A stretch of DNA of 64,000 nucleotides from Noviherbaspirillum saxi (GTDB lineage: Bacteria > Pseudomonadota > Gammaproteobacteria > Burkholderiales > Burkholderiaceae_D): the NCBI RefSeq assembly GCF_003591035.1, contig NZ_QYUO01000002.1, positions 1,302,001 to 1,366,000 of the forward strand, written 5' to 3'. The stretch's first letter is position 1; every line of letters starts with the position of its first letter. Under the pieces are notes generated by a model. The model did no database searches. It saw nothing but the letters and a program-made list of their open reading frames with translations, and was not told the origin of the DNA. Of the stretch, positions 37,147-48,447 are shown piece after piece. The translations under genes and the position numbers were made by a program.

Positions 37147-38814
37147 TCAACGCAACGCGGCTCGAAGTATTTTTCCAACAGGCGATTTAGGCAACTGATC
37201 GCGGAAAAGCACTTGCTTGGGGACCTTGTACCCGGTCAACCGCGCCCGACAATGCCGAATGATCTCCTCCGCAGTCAAATCCGCGCGTCGGGCGACGACA
37301 ATGGCCTGAACCGCCTCGCCGGTTCCTTCGTCCGGAACGCCGATGACGGCCGCTTCCACTACATCGGGATGTTCGGTGATGACCGCTTCTACTTCATTGG
37401 GATATACGTTGAATCCAGAGACAAGAACCATATCTTTTTTCCGGTCAACGATGGTGATGTAACCATCCGGTTCCATCACCACGATATCACCGGTATAAAA
37501 CCAGCCGTCCACCACCGCTGTTGCCGTTTCATCCGGACGGTTGAGATAAGCAGCCAGCATATGTGGCCCGCGGACAAGCAATTCCCCGCGCCCACCGGGT
37601 CCGAGCAAGCGGCCATTGCCGTCAATCACACGCACCTCGGAGCCCGGCATCGGCAAGCCGACGGAGCCCGGACGGTATGACGCGCCAGGCGGGTTAAAAG
37701 CAACGATGCAGCTGGACTCGGTCAAGCCGTACCCCTCCAACATCGGGCATACCAGTTCGCGCCATTGCTGTCCTGTTGTCGGACGCAACGCCGTGCCACC
37801 GGAGATCGCGTATTTAAGCTTGGGTGGATTTGACCGAAACCAGGGTTCGGAAAGCAATCCGGCATAGAGCGTGTCGACTCCTGTCATCCAGGTAACGGCG
37901 AACTGCTCGAATGCGGGCCGGAGATTGGTCAGTGGGCGCGGGTTCGGGACAAGCACATTACGTGCCCCTGCCCTGAAAAAGGACAGGAAATTAATGACGA
38001 AGGCAAAGATATGGTACATCGGCAAAACCGTTAAGATCGTGTCCGCCGATGTAAATCGCGCGTCGTAAGCATGGAGGAAGTCATCAGTCATCTGCAATAC
38101 CGCAAGCAGATTTTTGTGTGTCAGGACCGCACCTTTGCTCCGCCCGGTGGTACCTCCGGTGTACTGATATAGCGCTACAGGGTGGCGCGGGAACGCGGAG
38201 TTTCCGAGCGTCTTTCCGACAGCGATGGCATCGGAAAAGCGGACATACTCAACGGTCGACGTCAGACCCCCGGTCGATTCTGCCTGCATGCTCAGCTTTA
38301 TCAGCGTTGCCGCTGCATCAGAAAAGAAATCCCATAAGCTGGCGACCACCAGCTTCACTCCTCTCGCCGTAACAACGCGTTCGGCACGTTGTACAAAGAG
38401 GTCGCTTGCAATCAATAATTTGGCCCCGCAATCTGCAAGCTGCGCGTCCAGTTCCCGCTCGGTGTACAAAGGATTGACGTTGGTGACGACCAGTCCGGCC
38501 TTCCACGCGCCGAAAACAGCAATGGGATAATGGATCGAATTAGGCAACTGGATCGCGACAACATCACCCTGCACCGCTCCCAATCGGTGAACCAGAAACG
38601 CTGCAAACGCATCGGACAACGAGTCCACTTCCGCGAACGACAAACTGACGTGCACGCCAGCGGGCAATACCAAGGTCAGCGCAGCACGGGCATCATAGTG
38701 CCTCGCCGCTTCCGCAGCGATGCTGTCGGTGGCGGACGGTAGTTCATCGCAATTCAAGCTGTAGTTCTGCAGTCGCTCGGGATAACTTTTCTGCCAGTAG
38801 TGGTCGGTATTCAT
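37147..38814 (-). CDS. AMP-binding acyl-CoA ligase (long-chain fatty-acid-CoA ligase type)
   Basis: 555 residues. Nucleotide loop QYTGGTTGRSKGAVLTHKN, A5 region MLEGYGLTESSCIVAFNPP, hinge IVDRKKDMVLVSGFNVYPNEVE and C-terminal LPKSPVGKILR. The pattern fits FadD-type ligases. Located downstream of a FadH-like reductase and an NTF2-like protein on one strand, it probably activates fatty acids or long-chain side chains. Confidence 0.88.
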   Translation of the reverse strand: MNTDHYWQKSYPERLQNYSLNCDELPSATDSIAAEAARHYDARAALTLVLPAGVHVSLSFAEVDSLSDAFAAFLVHRLGAVQGDVVAIQLPNSIHYPIAVFGAWKAGLVVTNVNPLYTERELDAQLADCGAKLLIASDLFVQRAERVVTARGVKLVVASLWDFFSDAAATLIKLSMQAESTGGLTSTVEYVRFSDAIAVGKTLGNSAFPRHPVALYQYTGGTTGRSKGAVLTHKNLLAVLQMTDDFLHAYDARFTSADTILTVLPMYHIFAFVINFLSFFRAGARNVLVPNPRPLTNLRPAFEQFAVTWMTGVDTLYAGLLSEPWFRSNPPKLKYAISGGTALRPTTGQQWRELVCPMLEGYGLTESSCIVAFNPPGASYRPGSVGLPMPGSEVRVIDGNGRLLGPGGRGELLVRGPHMLAAYLNRPDETATAVVDGWFYTGDIVVMEPDGYITIVDRKKDMVLVSGFNVYPNEVEAVITEHPDVVEAAVIGVPDEGTGEAVQAIVVARRADLTAEEIIRHCRARLTGYKVPKQVLFRDQLPKSPVGKILRAALR

Positions 38815-39009
38815 CGATTAGTCTCCACGGCCGACAACGCAAAGATGTCGGCGCTTCATTTTCAAGATTGGATCGTTCGCTCAACGACGGGGCGCGATGG
38901 ACAGCAGCACGGTAGTACTTGGACGGCAATCAAAGTGCGGGATTAAATTTCTCACTAATACGCCGCCATGCTGGAAAGCACGCACATTGCAAAACCTGAA
39001 TCGACAGGC

Positions 39010-39450
39010 TTATGGCTTAACCTTATATTCCGGCAGTACGTGACCAAGGCGTTTTCCCATTTCCTGCCCCAGAGCCTGCAGGCCGCTAAGCGGACGGATC
39101 ATCACTTCAAATTCGATGATCTTTCCATCCTCGTCGAAGCGGACGAAATCTGCACCCTTCAGCAACTTTTCGCCAACATTCGCGCTGAATTCGAGTACAA
39201 CGTTCAAGCCATCATCGGTCACAAATTGACGATGATAGGCAAAGTTCTCAAAGACGGTAATGACAGTGGTCAGCGCAAGAATGACTGCATCAGCTGACTT
39301 GTAGGAGTTGATGGCCATCGGAGACCGAAACGTTGCGTCGGGATGGACAATCGTCCTTAGTTCACTCAAATCGTTTTTTTCAATCATCTGATGCCATGAC
39401 GCGAGCGACTTGGCGACGGCGGGGTGCAGGCTGGCAGGTTGTTGGGTCAT
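39010..39450 (-). CDS. NTF2-like / SnoaL-like protein
   Basis: 146 residues. Cone-shaped NTF2-like fold features: ASWHQMIEKNDLSELRTIVHPDATFRSP, then FVRFDEDGKIIEFEVMIRPLSGL. The ATG at 39450 follows AAGGAG perfectly, while the frame to 39507 lacks a site. These proteins often act as isomerases, dehydratases or ligand carriers. It sits between the reductase and ligase genes. Function unknown. Confidence 0.75.
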   Translation of the reverse strand: MTQQPASLHPAVAKSLASWHQMIEKNDLSELRTIVHPDATFRSPMAINSYKSADAVILALTTVITVFENFAYHRQFVTDDGLNVVLEFSANVGEKLLKGADFVRFDEDGKIIEFEVMIRPLSGLQALGQEMGKRLGHVLPEYKVKP

Positions 39451-39555
39451 TGCATTCTCCTTGATGTGATGTGATGTGCCAGAGACTAAGAATGATGTCG
39501 CTGGCATGTTAAAGCGCGCGAGAAAATAAAGTGATTTCTTACGGTGTTGGATTTC

Positions 39556-41646
<2,091 letters not shown>

Positions 41647-41992
41647 ATAAAATTTTTTATGACCTGGATGCGGCGGCCTGCCAGAGCGGCTGAGATGGCA
41701 TAAAAAGAAAGCAGGTACTAGCGCAGCGTTGGTTTAGTCACAAAAAACGGAGACCATCGACCAGTTGACCGGAGATATCGCCCAAGGCTTTATTGAATAT
41801 GCTGCTATCGGTTAACGGCAGCAGGCTCGAAGTGCTGCCTCTGACAGCGACGGAGCCACGCAAGCTGAAGATCGTTGACAGGATGCAACGCGCTGCCGAC
41901 TGTAGCGCGACGCTAATCGGGAATTACCATTTATCGAAGACAGGCAAAGCAGATCTGACGGACGCACGCCATGCCGTACGGCATGGCATAAA

Positions 41993-42205
41993 CTAACTCA
42001 CTTGCCGCGCATCCTCATGCGCAATCTTCATGGCTTGCTCCAGTACATCAAGATCGCCGATGTGATTCGCCAACAAGAGGATGAGGGCCGCATTGGCCGC
42101 TTCGCTTTGCGCCGGCGTCAGATCGCGGTGCATGCCGATCAGGCGCTCGTAAAACTCGTCGGGCTGCGCCATGTTTGGCGCGGTATTCAGCTTTATGCCA
42201 GACAT
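41993..42205 (-). CDS. DUF2783-like small protein
   Basis: About 70 residues from MSGIKLNTAPN. MAQPDEFYERLIGMHRDLTPAQSEAANAALILLLANHIGDLDVLEQAM is a compact helical sequence of the type annotated DUF2783, usually encoded next to flavin hydroxylases. Its ATG overlaps the stop of the flavin monooxygenase by 13 bases, so the two are translationally coupled. Function unknown; it may be a hydroxylase partner. Confidence 0.75.
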   Translation of the reverse strand: MSGIKLNTAPNMAQPDEFYERLIGMHRDLTPAQSEAANAALILLLANHIGDLDVLEQAMKIAHEDARQVS

Positions 42206-43905
42206 GGCTGTCCTGTATTGCAAGCTTGATCGGAAAACATGCCGGTCGCCCGAACCATAGCATCAGCCACCAGGCTTGTGTCGAAACGCCGCCAGCGGGC
42301 ACATATATGCTGATCCGGGCGGAGCAGATAAAAAGTTCCGGGCGTGGCATCAAATCGATTCGCCAGCATGCCTTCGATATCAACCACGGATTCGATTCCT
42401 CGGAACGAAAGACCGGCGGCATCGGCCGGCAGAACGATCAGACAACGCACCGGGATGCTGGCCGAGGCAAGCGCAGTCAACTCCGTCAGCGCACCCAACG
42501 CGGCATCCGAACCGTCGCAGAAATACACACCGGCAAATTCATTCCCCAAACGCGCGCTGAACCATTGCCGATTTCCGCCTACCGTTACCGGCGCATCATC
42601 GGCGGGGGCACCCGGCACCATGGCACCGCGGAACACGTCCCGGTCCGGCGTATTCAAGGCACTATGCCCCAGCACGGAGGGACGCGACAGGCGCCCGCTA
42701 TTGACTAACCGACGCGCAAATTCGTAATGCCTGGACAGGCGTAGCACCGTGTCACGGAAAGTGCGGCTGACCGGCGTTTTTGGCGTAATGAAATCGGTGG
42801 AACGCGTTGAGTTAAGGATATTCTCGTCGGCCGCATACTCGCGTTCCTGACAATAGGAATCGAGTAGCGTTTCCGGCGCCTTGGCTTCAATCACCAGCCG
42901 CAGTTTCCACGCCAGGTTGTCTGCATCCTGTACGCCGCTATTGGCGCCGCGCGCGCCGAACGGCGAAACGCCGTGTGCTGCATCGCCGGCGAAGAAAACC
43001 CGCCCCTTCCGGAAGCTATCCATGCGCAGGCAGGAAAAGGTATACACGCTGACCCATTCCAGTTCGAATTCCGCGTCCTGTCCCAGCAAGGCCCGTACGC
43101 GCGCCAGGACTTTTTCCGGCTCTTTCTCGGCCACCGGATCGGCGTCCCAGCCGAGCTGAAAATCAATGCGCCAGACATTGTCCGGCTGGCGATGCAGCAA
43201 TACCGATTGATTGCGATGAAACGGCGGGTCGAACCAGAACCAGCGTTCAGGCGGAAAATCCGCCTTCATGCGCACATCCGCGATCAGGAAACGGTCATGG
43301 AAAGTCTGGCCTTTGCTTTCAAGCCCGCACAGCTTGCGCATGGCGCTGCGCGAGCCGTCGGCTGCGACCACATAATCGGAATGCAGTACGTATGACCCGG
43401 CCGGCGTTTCTATATGCAACTCCACATGCTGGCCGGGCTGCGTCACGCCGACTACCTTGTTCTTCCACCGGATATCCAGGTTCGGCAGGCTGGATGCACG
43501 GTCGAGCAAGTATCCTTCGACGTAATACTGCTGCAGATTGACAAAGGCCGGACGGCGATGCCCGGCTTCCGGTAGCAGATCGAAGGCGTACACCATCTCG
43601 TCGCGGTAAAACACCTTGCCGACGTTCCAGGAAACGCCCTTCTCCGCAATGCGATCGCCGCACCCCAGACGGTCAAAGATTTCCAAGGTCCGCTTGGCAA
43701 AGCAGATCGCGCGCGATCCGGTGGACAGACTACAATCGTCATCGAGCACCACCACCGGCACACCTTGCTGCGCCAGGTCGATCGCCATCGACAGGCCCAC
43801 CGGGCCCGCTCCGACCACAACGACAGGCCGGCGTACCGGCGTGACGACCACTTCATCCGGCGATTTCAGATAATCGAACCGCAGGTGCTGATAATCCTTT
43901 TCCAT
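42193..43905 (-). CDS. FAD-dependent aromatic hydroxylase (MhpA/phenol-hydroxylase type)
   Basis: About 570 residues. Class A flavin monooxygenase motifs: VVVVGAGPVGLSMAIDLAQQG, the DG-type VVAADGSRSAMRKL, and VFFAGDAAHGVSPFGARGANSG for the second FAD contact; a thioredoxin-like C-terminal domain follows. The ATG at 43905 has GGGGAA before it; the TTG at 43920 is less likely. It resembles 3-(3-hydroxyphenyl)propionate-type hydroxylases. It is followed by DUF2783 and preceded by an unusual MBL protein, all divergent from an IclR gene. Substrate unknown. Confidence 0.88.
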   Translation of the reverse strand: MEKDYQHLRFDYLKSPDEVVVTPVRRPVVVVGAGPVGLSMAIDLAQQGVPVVVLDDDCSLSTGSRAICFAKRTLEIFDRLGCGDRIAEKGVSWNVGKVFYRDEMVYAFDLLPEAGHRRPAFVNLQQYYVEGYLLDRASSLPNLDIRWKNKVVGVTQPGQHVELHIETPAGSYVLHSDYVVAADGSRSAMRKLCGLESKGQTFHDRFLIADVRMKADFPPERWFWFDPPFHRNQSVLLHRQPDNVWRIDFQLGWDADPVAEKEPEKVLARVRALLGQDAEFELEWVSVYTFSCLRMDSFRKGRVFFAGDAAHGVSPFGARGANSGVQDADNLAWKLRLVIEAKAPETLLDSYCQEREYAADENILNSTRSTDFITPKTPVSRTFRDTVLRLSRHYEFARRLVNSGRLSRPSVLGHSALNTPDRDVFRGAMVPGAPADDAPVTVGGNRQWFSARLGNEFAGVYFCDGSDAALGALTELTALASASIPVRCLIVLPADAAGLSFRGIESVVDIEGMLANRFDATPGTFYLLRPDQHICARWRRFDTSLVADAMVRATGMFSDQACNTGQPCLA

Positions 43906-43926
43906 TGCGTTCCCCGGCAAACGTGT

Positions 43927-44880
43927 TTAGCCCTCAAGCGCGTGCCACATTTCCTTGTCGCGCTGCGCGGTCCAGATCCTGGGGTCGACATGTTGCGTGG
44001 CTTCATCGTAGGCACGCGTGACATCGAACGGCATGCAATGGTCGAAGATGACCCACTGGCCGTACTTGGGACGCAGACGATCCATTGCCTGCTTGTAGAC
44101 GCTGTTCAAATCCTTACCGGTCGCGACGCCATCCTGCACCGCCTGATAGAGTTCACTGACAAAAGCACGGGTGCCTTCTATGCCTTCCTTGACCATCTCC
44201 GGCGAAGTCAGCGAAGCGCCGCGGCCCGGCACCAGTTTTTCAGGCTTGAGGGCGGTGAGCGCATCCAGCGTCTGCGGCCAATCCTTGAAATAGGCGTCGC
44301 CGGCATACGGCGTGGCGCCGAATTCGACCAGGTCGCCGGAAAACAATATCTTTTGCTGCGGCAGCCACACAATCGTGTCGCCCTTGGTATGACCGCGTCC
44401 AACCTGCATGATCTTTACTTCAAGCTTGCCCAGCCACAAGGTCATTTCACCCTTGAATGTCATCGTCGGCCAAGTCAGGCCGGGCACCGATTCGACTGTG
44501 CGAAACAGGCGTGGAAAACGCTCGATCTCGCTCTTCATGTCTGCTTCGCCGCGCTCGCAGATCAGGTCGTAGGTATCGTGGCTGGCAATGATGTGTTCCG
44601 GCTTGTAGGCAGATGCGCCCAGTACCCTGACTGCATGATAGTGGCTCATGACGACATATTTGATCGGCTTGTCGGTCACTTCGCGGATGCGCCGGATCAC
44701 GTCCTGCGCCATGATCGGCGTGGCCTGCGTATCGATCACCATCACGGCATCGTCGCCGATCACGATACCGGTATTCGGATCACCCTCGGCGGTATAGGCA
44801 TAGGCGTTTTCGGACAGTTTGTCGAAGCTGACTTTTTTCTCTTCAAGATCGGCGTGCGACGCAAATTTCTTTTCAGACAT
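43927..44880 (-). CDS. Metallo-beta-lactamase-fold protein with an altered metal motif
   Basis: 317 residues from MSEKKFASHADLE, with AAGGAT before the ATG. The fold is clear (GIVIGDDAVMVIDTQATP, then GRGHTKGDTIVWLPQQKILFSGDLVEF), with His about 164 and Asp about 183 kept. But the first motif, normally HxHxDH, reads SHYHAVRVLGA: the Asp and last His are Val and Arg, and the later PGHG is PGRG. Metal binding must differ from classical enzymes. It precedes the flavin hydroxylase gene by about 20 bases in one operon, with no signal peptide. Confidence 0.83.
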   Translation of the reverse strand: MSEKKFASHADLEEKKVSFDKLSENAYAYTAEGDPNTGIVIGDDAVMVIDTQATPIMAQDVIRRIREVTDKPIKYVVMSHYHAVRVLGASAYKPEHIIASHDTYDLICERGEADMKSEIERFPRLFRTVESVPGLTWPTMTFKGEMTLWLGKLEVKIMQVGRGHTKGDTIVWLPQQKILFSGDLVEFGATPYAGDAYFKDWPQTLDALTALKPEKLVPGRGASLTSPEMVKEGIEGTRAFVSELYQAVQDGVATGKDLNSVYKQAMDRLRPKYGQWVIFDHCMPFDVTRAYDEATQHVDPRIWTAQRDKEMWHALEG

Positions 44881-44980
44881 GTTGAATCCTTGCAATGGTA
44901 TCGAGGGGGCAGCGGATGGGCAAAATTCCCAGCTTACTGGTAATGAGCATGAGTTTGTTTTAGTCGAAAGCTTCTGTCAA

Positions 44981-45033
44981 TAACAAATTGTTAGATATTT
45001 TTTGTCACACTGTTAGAATTGCTGAAAACAGCA
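44981..45033. promoter_or_regulatory. Palindromes in the MBL/IclR divergent region
   Basis: TAACAA-A-TTGTTA (44981-44993) and TGCTG-AAAA-CAGCA (45020-45033) are two perfect inverted repeats in the 263-base gap between the divergent MBL-hydroxylase operon and iclR. One or both may be IclR sites; binding is inferred from position only. Confidence 0.45.
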
Positions 45034-45143
45034 AATTTAGCCGTGTCACCTGTCTTGCCGCTCGTGCTGCAATGCAAATAAGGGAGCCAAGGCAATATGG
45101 TGCACGTCCTTCACGGCTTAAAAAGAAATGCAATAGGGATGCA

Positions 45144-45923
45144 ATGGAAAAAGAAAGACGTGGAATTCAATCAGTCGAAGTCGGTGGGCAACTGCTCATC
45201 GCGTTAGTAGACGAGGGTGCCCCGATGCTGCTCCGCGACCTTGCGCAAAAAGCCGGCATGACGTCGGCCAAGGCCCATCCTTATCTGGTGAGCTTCGGCA
45301 ATATCGGCCTGATTCAGCAGGATCCGGTTTCCGGCCGCTATGAACTGGGGCGCTTTGCGTTGCAGATGGGCTTGATCAGCCTGCAATTGCTCGATCCGGT
45401 AAAGATTGCGATCCCCGAAGCCGCCGAATTGAGCGACCGCATCGGCCATACGGTGGCGCTTGCCGTCCTCGGATCCCGAGGTCCGACCATTGTCCATTTG
45501 AATGAGTCCCGCCAGGCAATCCATGTCCGGATGCGCACCGGCACCGTGGTGTCGATAGGAAGCACGGCAACCGGACGGGTGTTTTCCGCCTATCTACCGC
45601 CTAAACTGGTGGAAAAGCTTACCGCAAGCGAAACGGACGGAGATGGAATCGCAGGCTATACCGGCAAAAAGCTCGCCAAGAAAGAACTGGAATCGCTGCT
45701 TGCCGAAGTACGTCGGCATGGCATTGCACGCGCAGTCGGCGAGCCGATCGCCGGCATCAACGCGATGAGCGCACCCGTGTTCGACCACGCCGGCAACATC
45801 GTGCTCGCAATGACGGCGATCGGCCCGATGGGAACCATGGACCCCGGCTGGAACGGCGACGTGGCGAAGGCGCTCAAGCAATCCGCGTGGCGGGTATCGG
45901 AGCGCCTCGGATATTCGGCTTAA
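45144..45923 (+). CDS. IclR-family transcriptional regulator
   Basis: 259 residues. N-terminal winged helix (LIALVDEGAPMLLRDLAQKAGMTSAKAHPYLVSFGNIGLIQQD) and a C-terminal IclR effector domain. The frame is open to 44988, but the ATG at 45144 with AGGGA upstream starts the conserved protein. Placed between the hydroxylase operon and a Liv-type importer, it probably controls both in response to the imported aromatic compound. Confidence 0.87.
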   Translation: MEKERRGIQSVEVGGQLLIALVDEGAPMLLRDLAQKAGMTSAKAHPYLVSFGNIGLIQQDPVSGRYELGRFALQMGLISLQLLDPVKIAIPEAAELSDRIGHTVALAVLGSRGPTIVHLNESRQAIHVRMRTGTVVSIGSTATGRVFSAYLPPKLVEKLTASETDGDGIAGYTGKKLAKKELESLLAEVRRHGIARAVGEPIAGINAMSAPVFDHAGNIVLAMTAIGPMGTMDPGWNGDVAKALKQSAWRVSERLGYSA

Positions 45924-46156
45924 CGTGAAGTTTGAATAGTCGCCAACATGATACAAAAAAAATTTAACAACCTTCCAGCGTGAATCATATAGAATTTCCG
46001 CAACCTGGCATTGCAAATGCTCCCAGAAGCATCTTGTGTCCGGCGATATCCAGGCACCATGACAGGCCCGGTTTGCTGATCGGGATCGAAGAATGACGAG
46101 TAACTCGAATAGTCCACAACTGTTGTAGATGTCCACAATCGAGATTGGAGAAGACC

Positions 46157-47320
46157 ATGAAAACCAAGTATTTGCGCGTGCTGTTGCCTGCCCTGATTTC
46201 CGCGACTTTTGCGACCACTGCTTTTGCCCAGATCAAGGTAGGCGTTACCGTGTCGGCAACCGGCCCGGCCGCTTCGCTCGGCATTCCTGAAAAGAACACC
46301 TTCCCTCTGCTGCCCAAGCAGATTGCCGGCAAGACCATCGAATACATCGTGCTGGATGACGCTTCGGACACCACCACCGCAGTCAAGAATACCCGCAAGC
46401 TGATTACCGAAGACAAGGTTGACCTGGTGGTCGGTTCGACCGTGACGCCGAACTCGCTGGCCATGATCGATGTCGCCGCCGAATCCGAAACCCCGATGAT
46501 TTCCATGGCGGCATCCGCAGCCATCGTGTCGCCAGTCGACAACCGCCGCCGCTGGGTCTTCAAGACACCGCAAAACGACTCCCACATGTCGACCGCGATC
46601 ACCGGCCACATGGCTGACGCGGGTGTAAAGACCGTGGCTTTCATCGGCTTTTCCGACGCCTATGGCGAAGGCTGGTTCCGTGAGTTTTCCAAGCTGGCGG
46701 AACTGCGCAAGATCAATGTGGTCGCGAACGAGCGCTTTGCCCGTACCGATACGTCAGTCACAGGCCAGATCCTGAAAATCATGGGCTCCAATCCGGATGC
46801 CATCCTGATCGCCGGTTCCGGCACGCCGGCCGCATTGCCGCAAAAGACATTGAAGGAACGCGGCTACAAGGGCGTGATCTACCAAACGCACGGCGTCGCG
46901 AACAATGACTTCCTGCGCGTCTGCGGCAAGGATTGCGAAGGCACGCTGCTGCCCGCCGGCCCATTGCTGGTGGCCGAGCAGCTGCCGGATTCCAACCCGG
47001 TGAAAAAGTCTGCACTGACCTACAAGACCGCTTATGAAAAAGCCTATGGCGCAGGCAGCGTCTCGACTTTCGGCGGTCATGCCTGGGACACCGGCGTGCT
47101 GCTGTCCGCGGCCATCCCAGAAGCCTTGAAGAAAGCTCAGCCCGGCACCAAGGAATTCCGTGTGGCCTTGCGCGATGCGCTGGAAAACACCAAGAACGTG
47201 GCGGCATCGCATGGCATCTTCAACATGGGCCCGACCGACCACCTTGGTCTGGACCAGCGTTCGCGCGTGATGGTGCAGATTGCCAACGGCAAATGGAAAC
47301 TGGTCGGCGCAGCTAACTAA
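46157..47320 (+). CDS. Liv-type ABC transporter, periplasmic substrate-binding protein (second system)
   Basis: 387 residues. A signal peptide ends about ATTAFAQ, and the mature protein starts IKVGVTVSATGPAASLGIPEKNT, the LivK-like type I binding fold. The ATG at 46157 has GGAG upstream. Gene one of a four-gene importer whose ATPase and permease are fused. The ligand is probably the substrate of the adjacent flavin hydroxylase module. Confidence 0.92.
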   Translation: MKTKYLRVLLPALISATFATTAFAQIKVGVTVSATGPAASLGIPEKNTFPLLPKQIAGKTIEYIVLDDASDTTTAVKNTRKLITEDKVDLVVGSTVTPNSLAMIDVAAESETPMISMAASAAIVSPVDNRRRWVFKTPQNDSHMSTAITGHMADAGVKTVAFIGFSDAYGEGWFREFSKLAELRKINVVANERFARTDTSVTGQILKIMGSNPDAILIAGSGTPAALPQKTLKERGYKGVIYQTHGVANNDFLRVCGKDCEGTLLPAGPLLVAEQLPDSNPVKKSALTYKTAYEKAYGAGSVSTFGGHAWDTGVLLSAAIPEALKKAQPGTKEFRVALRDALENTKNVAASHGIFNMGPTDHLGLDQRSRVMVQIANGKWKLVGAAN

Positions 47321-47391
47321 GTCTTTCCGGTATCAAACCAAGGCGCGGCTACTGCCGCGCCTTCTCGTACAAATTCATTGCCGGGACCAAC

Positions 47392-48447
47392 ATGGATTTA
47401 TCGATTGCCGCCATCCTTTCGCAGGATGGCATCACCAGCGGCGCAATCTACGCGTTGCTGGCATTGGCCCTTGTGCTGGTGTTTTCCGTCACGCGCGTCA
47501 TCTTCATTCCTCAAGGCGAGTTCGTTGCCTTTGGTGCACTCACGCTCGCCGCGATGCAGTCCGACAAGTTTCCGCATTCGGCTACCCTTCTGGTCGGCTT
47601 GGGCATCCTGGCATTTGCGCAGGAAGCCATTTCCGTTTTGCGCCACACGCAAGGCCATGCAACGGCCCCACGCATTATCGCAATCAGTTTTATGAAATTT
47701 CTGTTGCTACCGCTGGCAATCTTTTTCCTGACGCGCGCCATTGCTTCGCCTACTCTGCCGCTGATACTGCAAGTGTTGCTGACCTTGCTGATCGTCGTGC
47801 CGATGGGACCGATGATTTATCGCCTGGCATTCCAGCCGCTGGCGGAAGCCACTACCCTGGTATTGCTGATCGTTTCCGTCGGCGTCCACTTCGCGATGAT
47901 GGGTTTGGGCCTGGTCATGTTCGGCGCGGAAGGATCGCGCACGACCGCGTTCTCGGACGCCCGCATTGAAATCGGTACGATGACGATTTCCGGCCAAAGC
48001 ATTGTGATCGTAGGCGTGTCGGTTGCGCTGATCGCGGCACTCTATCTGTATTTCGACCGCACGCTGACCGGCAAGGCCTTGCGTGCGACCGCGGTCAATC
48101 GGCTAGGCGCGCGCCTGGTCGGTATCGGTACTACTCAGGCCGGACGTCTTGCGTTCACGCTGGCGGCGGCCATGGGCGCCTTGTGTGGCGTACTGATTGC
48201 ACCATTGACCACTGTCTACTACGACAGCGGTTTCCTGATCGGGCTGAAGGGTTTTGTCGGCGCCATCATCGGCGGCCTTGCAAGCTATCCGGTTGCCGCA
48301 GCCGGCGCTGTGCTGGTTGGCCTGCTCGAATCGTTTTCCTCGTTCTGGGCCAGCGCGCTCAAGGAAGTCATCGTCTTCACGCTCATCATCCCGGTCTTGT
48401 TGTGGCGCTCGCTGACCTCGAAACATGTCGATGAGGGAGATGAATAA
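47392..48447 (+). CDS. Liv-type ABC permease (LivH-like, second system)
   Basis: 351 residues, many hydrophobic helices. TSGAIYALLALALVLVFSVTRVIFIPQGEFVAFGALTL is the LivH start region and GLKGFVGAIIGGLASYPVAAAGA the coupling segment. The stop overlaps the start of the fused permease-ATPase gene by a single base (taATGc), so translation is coupled. Confidence 0.91.
   Translation: MDLSIAAILSQDGITSGAIYALLALALVLVFSVTRVIFIPQGEFVAFGALTLAAMQSDKFPHSATLLVGLGILAFAQEAISVLRHTQGHATAPRIIAISFMKFLLLPLAIFFLTRAIASPTLPLILQVLLTLLIVVPMGPMIYRLAFQPLAEATTLVLLIVSVGVHFAMMGLGLVMFGAEGSRTTAFSDARIEIGTMTISGQSIVIVGVSVALIAALYLYFDRTLTGKALRATAVNRLGARLVGIGTTQAGRLAFTLAAAMGALCGVLIAPLTTVYYDSGFLIGLKGFVGAIIGGLASYPVAAAGAVLVGLLESFSSFWASALKEVIVFTLIIPVLLWRSLTSKHVDEGDE

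Noticed and set aside
41793..41996. 67-residue frame between the fadH-like promoter and the DUF2783 gene
   Set aside because: No ribosome binding site and no similarity that I recognise.
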